From Candidatus Stahliibacteriota bacterium CG08_land_8_20_14_0_20_40_26 (GTDB lineage: Bacteria > Hydrothermota > UBA3073), in assembly GCA_002774315.1 (NCBI GenBank), contig PEYP01000161.1, positions 1 through 7,736 on the forward strand: 7,736 bases of DNA. The letters run 5' to 3'. Numbering within the stretch: position 1 is the first letter of the stretch; each line of letters opens with the position of its first letter. The translations under genes and the position numbers were made by a program. The notes beneath the pieces are model-generated. The model was not told the origin of the DNA and did no database searches. It worked only from the letters and a program-made list of their open reading frames with translations. Positions 4,478 through 7,736 of the stretch are shown piece after piece.

Positions 4478-4927
4478 TTATTCTGGTTTCTTTGCTTCCT
4501 CTATCTTTATTTCCAATTCATCAAGTTTTGCATCTGCCTCTCTTAGAACCGCAACTTTGCCGGCAAGTTCTTCTATCCTCTCACTGAGGGCAGAGATGTC
4601 CTTCTTAAGCGGCTCCGTTGCCCTTGGACTCTTGTCCAGAACTGCCAGCGAATCGCCAATCGTTGTAAGTTGTGCCTCAAGTAGAACTACCTTCTCGATT
4701 TCTCCATTGAGTTCCTCTATATTAGATAGAAACTCCTCTGCTGGCTTTGCAGTTACTTCCTGTTCAAGTGCTGCAACCTGTTCTGTAAGAAGCACTCCTG
4801 CCTCTATCTTCTCCGCAAGGGAATTTACATCAGACTGAAGCCCCTGCAGACCTACCTTCACAGGATTGGCACAAGCAAGGACAAGTGCCACTCCCAGGAA
4901 CACTCCTACTGTCGCTTTCCTTATCAT
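4478..4927 (-). CDS. Coiled-coil lipoprotein, uncharacterised
   Basis: The 149-residue product begins with a lipoprotein signal peptide: Ile2-Arg-Lys, a hydrophobic core to residue 17, and a lipobox ending Leu-Ala-Cys19. Cys19 is the only cysteine and would be lipidated. The mature protein is almost wholly helical with heptad-like leucine, isoleucine and valine spacing. It is rich in Glu, Lys and Ala and has no Trp, Tyr or His. Three helical stretches are suggested, about residues 30-57, 70-96 and 107-146. Such proteins often act as envelope spacers or structural trimers, as Lpp does, but no family is recognised here. Its ribosome site AGGGAGGA (4941-4934) is strong and its promoter is perfect consensus, which suggests high expression. 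The gene stands alone. Confidence 0.82.
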   Translation of the reverse strand: MIRKATVGVFLGVALVLACANPVKVGLQGLQSDVNSLAEKIEAGVLLTEQVAALEQEVTAKPAEEFLSNIEELNGEIEKVVLLEAQLTTIGDSLAVLDKSPRATEPLKKDISALSERIEELAGKVAVLREADAKLDELEIKIEEAKKPE

Positions 4928-4984
4928 ATCTTATCCTCCCTTATAGTGAAAAATTTTTGCCTAACTTTTTTGGCTTCTTTGTAT

Positions 4985-5013
4985 ATTATACCATAATTTA
5001 TATACTTTGTCAA
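4985..5013 (-). promoter_or_regulatory. Perfect consensus promoter for the lipoprotein gene
   Basis: On the minus strand TTGACA (5013-5008), a 17-bp spacer and TATAAT (4990-4985) match the consensus fully. TGG before the -10 also makes it an extended -10 promoter. Transcription should start near 4978, leaving about a 50-nt leader. Confidence 0.92.
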
Positions 5014-5041
5014 GGAAAAAATTAAAAATTTTTTTCTTGAC
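5009..5041. repeat. Inverted repeat containing two outward-facing -35 boxes
   Basis: Arms of 15 bp (5009-5023 and 5027-5041) pair completely, with one G-U, across a 3-nt A loop. The left arm contains most of the lipoprotein -35 box. The right arm ends in CTTGAC facing right, but no -10 box lies 16-18 bp beyond it. A similar layout lies at 296-318. Confidence 0.65.
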
Positions 5042-5164
5042 GGATAGGAATTTAGTAGGGGGGTACTCCTTGAAAAATCGCTCTTAAGTCTTTATACTTT
5101 CAGTAGTTAGGTTCTGCAAAAAATGTTGACTTTTGGAGAAAAGCATTTGCGAAGCAAATTTTTC
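5042..5164. other. Spacer without recognised gene
   Basis: It contains TTTAGTAGGGGGG (5051-5063), resembling the G-run leaders of malic enzyme and tatA, but no start codon follows. It also contains ATTTGCGAAGCAAAT (5145-5159), a 6-bp-arm hairpin followed by a short T-run, at most a weak terminator. Confidence 0.5.
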
Positions 5165-5193
5165 TTGACAAATTGACCTTTTTATAATAAAAT
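5165..5193 (+). promoter_or_regulatory. Promoter for the alpha/beta hydrolase gene
   Basis: TTGACA (5165-5170), a 17-bp spacer and TAAAAT (5188-5193) follow a T-tract like those before the other -35 boxes. The transcript should start near 5200. A TATAAT at 5183-5188 is only 12 bp from the -35 and so is less likely to be used. Confidence 0.7.
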
Positions 5194-5208
5194 GAAAATA
5201 TTGACAAT

Positions 5209-5223
5209 CTTTGTGTCTTTGTG
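5209..5223. repeat. Direct repeat CTTTGTG at 8-bp period
   Basis: CTTTGTG occurs at 5209-5215 and 5217-5223 in the hydrolase leader. The GTG codons at 5221 and 5224, the furthest-upstream possible starts, overlap or abut this repeat, which argues against them. Confidence 0.5.
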
Positions 5224-5247
5224 GTGAATTCTTTTATTGAAAGGCTT

Positions 5248-6207
5248 ATGTCCTATAACTACCCAGCCTTAATTGTCCTCATTTCATCGCTTGCTATCGT
5301 ATTTGTCGTCTCAAAATTTGTAAAGAGCCTCCCAAAAAGAGTGACTATTTATCTCCTTCTTATTTTCTTCGTTTACTGTTTTAAAGCCTCACAGTTAATA
5401 ATATCTCCTCCAAGATTCCGTTCACCTTACTCGCCTGAAGACTTCGGTATGGAGTATAGAGATATAAATTTCTTAACAGAGGACGGGATAGACATAAGAG
5501 GATGGTATATAAAAGGTACTGAGAAGAGAACGATAATTCTGTGTCATCCCTATGGGATGGATAAAGGCGATTGTCTGCCACAGGCAAGATTTCTGAACCG
5601 CGCTGGATACAACATACTTTTGTTTGATTTCAGAGGTCACGGTAACAGTGAAGGAAAATATTCGTCTCTGGGTTACTATGAGATAAAAGATCTCCTTGCA
5701 GGAGTATCATTTCTCAAAGAAAAAGGAGAAAATAGAATAGGAGCGATGGGGTTCTCTATGGGCGGAACAGTTGCGTTACTCGGGGCATCTCTCACTCCTG
5801 ACATCAACGCAGTAGTAAGTGAAGGCGCATATCTATCTTTTCATTCTGCTGTATACTCATTTGCAAAATGCTACTATCATGCACCAAAATATCCGTTCCT
5901 GCCGCCAGCAATATGGACTGCTGGCATAAGTCTCAGATTCAAACCAAAAGAACTGAACCTTAAGCATCACCTGCATAAAATTTCTCCAAGACCTATTTTA
6001 ATAATCCATAGCAGGGAAGACAGAGAGATGCCGGTATCTGAGGGGATGGAAATATTCAATACAGCCGGCGAGCCAAAATATCTATGGATTGTTTCTGATG
6101 CGGAACATCTGGAATGCTATCTAAAGGAGGGAAAGAGATACAAAGAAAAGGTGCTCGATTTTTTCGCTACTTCGCTTCGCACAATTTCGTCCTCTACAAT
6201 TCCTTAA
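5248..6207 (+). CDS. Membrane-anchored alpha/beta hydrolase
   Basis: The 319-residue product has two predicted membrane segments (about 6-22 and 32-52), then an alpha/beta hydrolase domain. The domain probably faces outward, though the topology is not certain. Catalytic features are visible: HPYG near the oxyanion hole (His100), FDFRGHGNSEG, the nucleophile elbow GFSMGG with Ser170, Asp258 in HSREDREMP, and His287 in DAEHLE. The triad is intact, so it should be an active serine hydrolase. The substrate is unknown; esterase or peptidase activity is possible. The ATG at 5248 follows GAAAGG (5239-5244). Starting at GTG 5221 would add nine residues but has no ribosome site and falls in a repeat. 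It has its own promoter and converges with the pseudopilin gene 9 bp after its stop, without a visible terminator. Confidence 0.85.
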   Translation: MSYNYPALIVLISSLAIVFVVSKFVKSLPKRVTIYLLLIFFVYCFKASQLIISPPRFRSPYSPEDFGMEYRDINFLTEDGIDIRGWYIKGTEKRTIILCHPYGMDKGDCLPQARFLNRAGYNILLFDFRGHGNSEGKYSSLGYYEIKDLLAGVSFLKEKGENRIGAMGFSMGGTVALLGASLTPDINAVVSEGAYLSFHSAVYSFAKCYYHAPKYPFLPPAIWTAGISLRFKPKELNLKHHLHKISPRPILIIHSREDREMPVSEGMEIFNTAGEPKYLWIVSDAEHLECYLKEGKRYKEKVLDFFATSLRTISSSTIP

Positions 6208-6216
6208 ATTCTTTCA

Positions 6217-7734
6217 TTAACCTTTCAATTCACGCCAGGTGCGTACCCCAATCACCCAAACAGGGCCGCCCGCTATCATATTGGGTGAAAGATTGGTTGC
6301 TAATACGGGAACCTGGTAAATATGGGGGGTCTGTTGTAAGTCTAAATAGTTAGATACAATACTGCCAACAAAATCGGTTTGCTTTTTGACAGTGATTCTG
6401 TCTTCTCCCAGGAACACTCCCATGACATTTATATTGGCTGCATTAAAAGTTATGTTGTTAGGAGTCATAACACCCAAGATGTTTGTCGGGAAGGAATTCG
6501 GACTGTATGGTGTAAGCAGATTAACATTTATGTTCACATTCCCTGTGACAAGGATATCACCTTTTCCTGTATAGGTAATCGTTTTCTTGGTTTCTGCTAT
6601 GTTCATATTTAAATCACCACCGTTGTCTATATAAATGACGCCATTAATAGCAAGGGTAGCACTATCCATAGAAATGTAATTAGTAGCATCACCAATAGTG
6701 AAGGTGGAGTTAGGTGTAATATTGGAAAGGACGGTCAACTCGGCAGCATCTGTGACCACATAGGCTATGGACTTTAAGTACTCCTGATAACTCGAATAAT
6801 CTGTACCTGTCTTTGGCTCAGTGTAAGGGTCATCAAGCCTTGGAAATTGAACAATATCTTCTAAATCATACGCACTTTCAGTACCATTATCTGAATAAAT
6901 ATTCCCTACCCCTGCAGTCCCTCCGTATCCATCAGTAACATAAACCCCATCTATAGTCTCCTTATAGTCGTTGCCTAATATATCGGGCTTTCCCACTGTA
7001 CCAGTACCAGATAGGTTTACTCTTCCATGCTTCACCCTGAGCGTAGCCTCTAAGGTTTGCACTTCTTCTCCATTGAATATCGTTGTTGGAAGAGGTGGAA
7101 TTCTATATAATAGGGCAGCCTCCATTCCATCGTAGTAATTACGAATACCAGCTCCACCACTCATCTCAATTGCCTCATCAAAAGGGGTTAAACCCTCACC
7201 TAAGACATGTACGGAGCCGCAAATTAGCGCATTACCCTTTATAACGGCATCGGCTGACCCTTTACCAGCAGAAATGACATTATCCCAGGGTGAAAGGTTT
7301 TCTACCTCTACATAGGCTTCAATTACCCTTTTAACTCCCCCATCAGCAATGCCGGTTGACTTGACCCAAATCTCGTCTGCAAGAAATCCGCCCAAACCAT
7401 CTGGCACATTCTTTAACTCAACAAAATAACCTCCATCACCCAGCGAAGTTGTATTATATAGGGTGTCATAAATACTATCAGGGCCAACTCTGATATCGTT
7501 AATAAAACTATCTGCCCAGCTTGGTGTGGTATTATCCGCAAAATCTCGTTTAAGCTCAAGCAGCGCTTTTTCCAAACCACCCTCTGCTGCGCTGAAAGCG
7601 ATTTCATACCTTACAAGATAGGTAGTGATTTGTCTCTCACCTACGGTTCTATTAACGAGCGCAAATGCCAACAAACCAAGTAATATCATAATCCCGAAGA
7701 CTATAACTACTGACATTCCATCTTCGTTCTTCAA
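6217..7734 (-). CDS. Large PilX-like pseudopilin with beta-rich C-terminal region
   Basis: At least 505 residues are present; the 5' end is at the window edge. Residues 1-29 form a class III (prepilin) signal. LysAsnGluAspGly6 precedes a hydrophobic helix MSVVIVFGIMILLGLLAFAL, so cleavage after Gly6 is expected. The usual Glu at position 5 of the mature protein is absent, as in minor pilins of the PilX or GspK type. AAEGGLEKALLELK (about 48-61) is the conserved post-helix segment. The remainder is Gly-, Asn- and Thr-rich with many short strand-like repeats, suggesting a beta-solenoid or adhesive domain. It contains only one cysteine. The first codon in the window is TTG at 7734; the preceding codon reads NTG, so the true start may be that codon, giving Met-Leu-Lys-Asn. 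A role at a type IV pilus or secretion pseudopilus tip is inferred. Confidence 0.8.
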   Translation of the reverse strand: MKNEDGMSVVIVFGIMILLGLLAFALVNRTVGERQITTYLVRYEIAFSAAEGGLEKALLELKRDFADNTTPSWADSFINDIRVGPDSIYDTLYNTTSLGDGGYFVELKNVPDGLGGFLADEIWVKSTGIADGGVKRVIEAYVEVENLSPWDNVISAGKGSADAVIKGNALICGSVHVLGEGLTPFDEAIEMSGGAGIRNYYDGMEAALLYRIPPLPTTIFNGEEVQTLEATLRVKHGRVNLSGTGTVGKPDILGNDYKETIDGVYVTDGYGGTAGVGNIYSDNGTESAYDLEDIVQFPRLDDPYTEPKTGTDYSSYQEYLKSIAYVVTDAAELTVLSNITPNSTFTIGDATNYISMDSATLAINGVIYIDNGGDLNMNIAETKKTITYTGKGDILVTGNVNINVNLLTPYSPNSFPTNILGVMTPNNITFNAANINVMGVFLGEDRITVKKQTDFVGSIVSNYLDLQQTPHIYQVPVLATNLSPNMIAGGPVWVIGVRTWRELKG

Positions 7735-7736
7735 CA

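Noticed and set aside
4557..4838. 93-codon plus-strand ORF opposite the lipoprotein gene
   Set aside because: It is a Ser-rich shadow of Glu/Leu-rich coiled-coil coding sequence on the other strand.
5037..5065. Rightward promoter using TTGACG at 5037-5042
   Set aside because: No -10-like sequence lies 16-18 bp downstream; the region there is a G-run.
5145..5163. Intrinsic terminator at ATTTGCGAAGCAAAT plus T-run
   Set aside because: The stem is only 6 bp and AT-rich, with no gene ending before it on the plus strand. It overlaps the approach to a -35 box.
6114..6612. Plus-strand ORFs over the pseudopilin gene
   Set aside because: They are shadows of the long minus-strand pseudopilin frame, with no ribosome sites or recognisable domains.

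Overview
The window looks like ordinary chromosomal DNA of an AT-rich bacterium. Near-perfect TTGACA/TATAAT promoters, Shine-Dalgarno sites, a TatA translocase, a lipobox lipoprotein and a prepilin-like protein all point to a bacterium rather than an archaeon. The lipoprotein and the type IV pilus-like protein suggest a double-membraned cell, though they do not prove it. Coding sequences favour AGA/AGG arginine and ATA isoleucine codons. The intergenic DNA is full of short dispersed palindromes and tandem repeats, a pattern I associate with uncultivated anaerobic lineages. I cannot name the phylum from the sequence alone.

Layout. Positions 1-489 hold no gene but are dense in repeats and contain a divergent promoter pair. 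One promoter reads left out of the window; the other reads right into thiC (490-1815). A repeat-rich gap (1816-2039) leads to a single-domain malic enzyme (2040-3380). Next come a 168-residue protein of unknown function that appears to contain two copies of one module (3594-4100), an 80-bp nested hairpin, and a minimal 49-residue TatA (4271-4420). A bidirectional terminator (4419-4450) separates tatA from a leftward coiled-coil lipoprotein gene (4478-4927). That gene has a perfect consensus promoter. Beyond it, a rightward promoter drives a membrane-anchored alpha/beta hydrolase (5248-6207). The hydrolase converges at 9 bp with a large leftward PilX-like pseudopilin gene that reaches the right edge of the window (6217-7734).

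The genes do not form one pathway. ThiC makes the thiamine pyrimidine (or is a ThiC-family paralogue), malic enzyme links malate to pyruvate, TatA exports folded proteins, and the last three genes encode envelope proteins. Nearly every gene has its own promoter, so they appear to be independent transcription units.

I see no clear defence system, mobile element with a transposase, CRISPR array, tRNA or rRNA. The most unusual content is non-coding. It includes a GC-rich 20-bp palindrome inserted cleanly inside a different palindromic repeat, back-to-back -35 elements within inverted repeats, a nearly identical leader in front of two unrelated genes, and tandem 7-10 bp motifs close to start codons. 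The best protein candidates for novelty are the 168-residue duplicated-module protein and the 505-residue pseudopilin.
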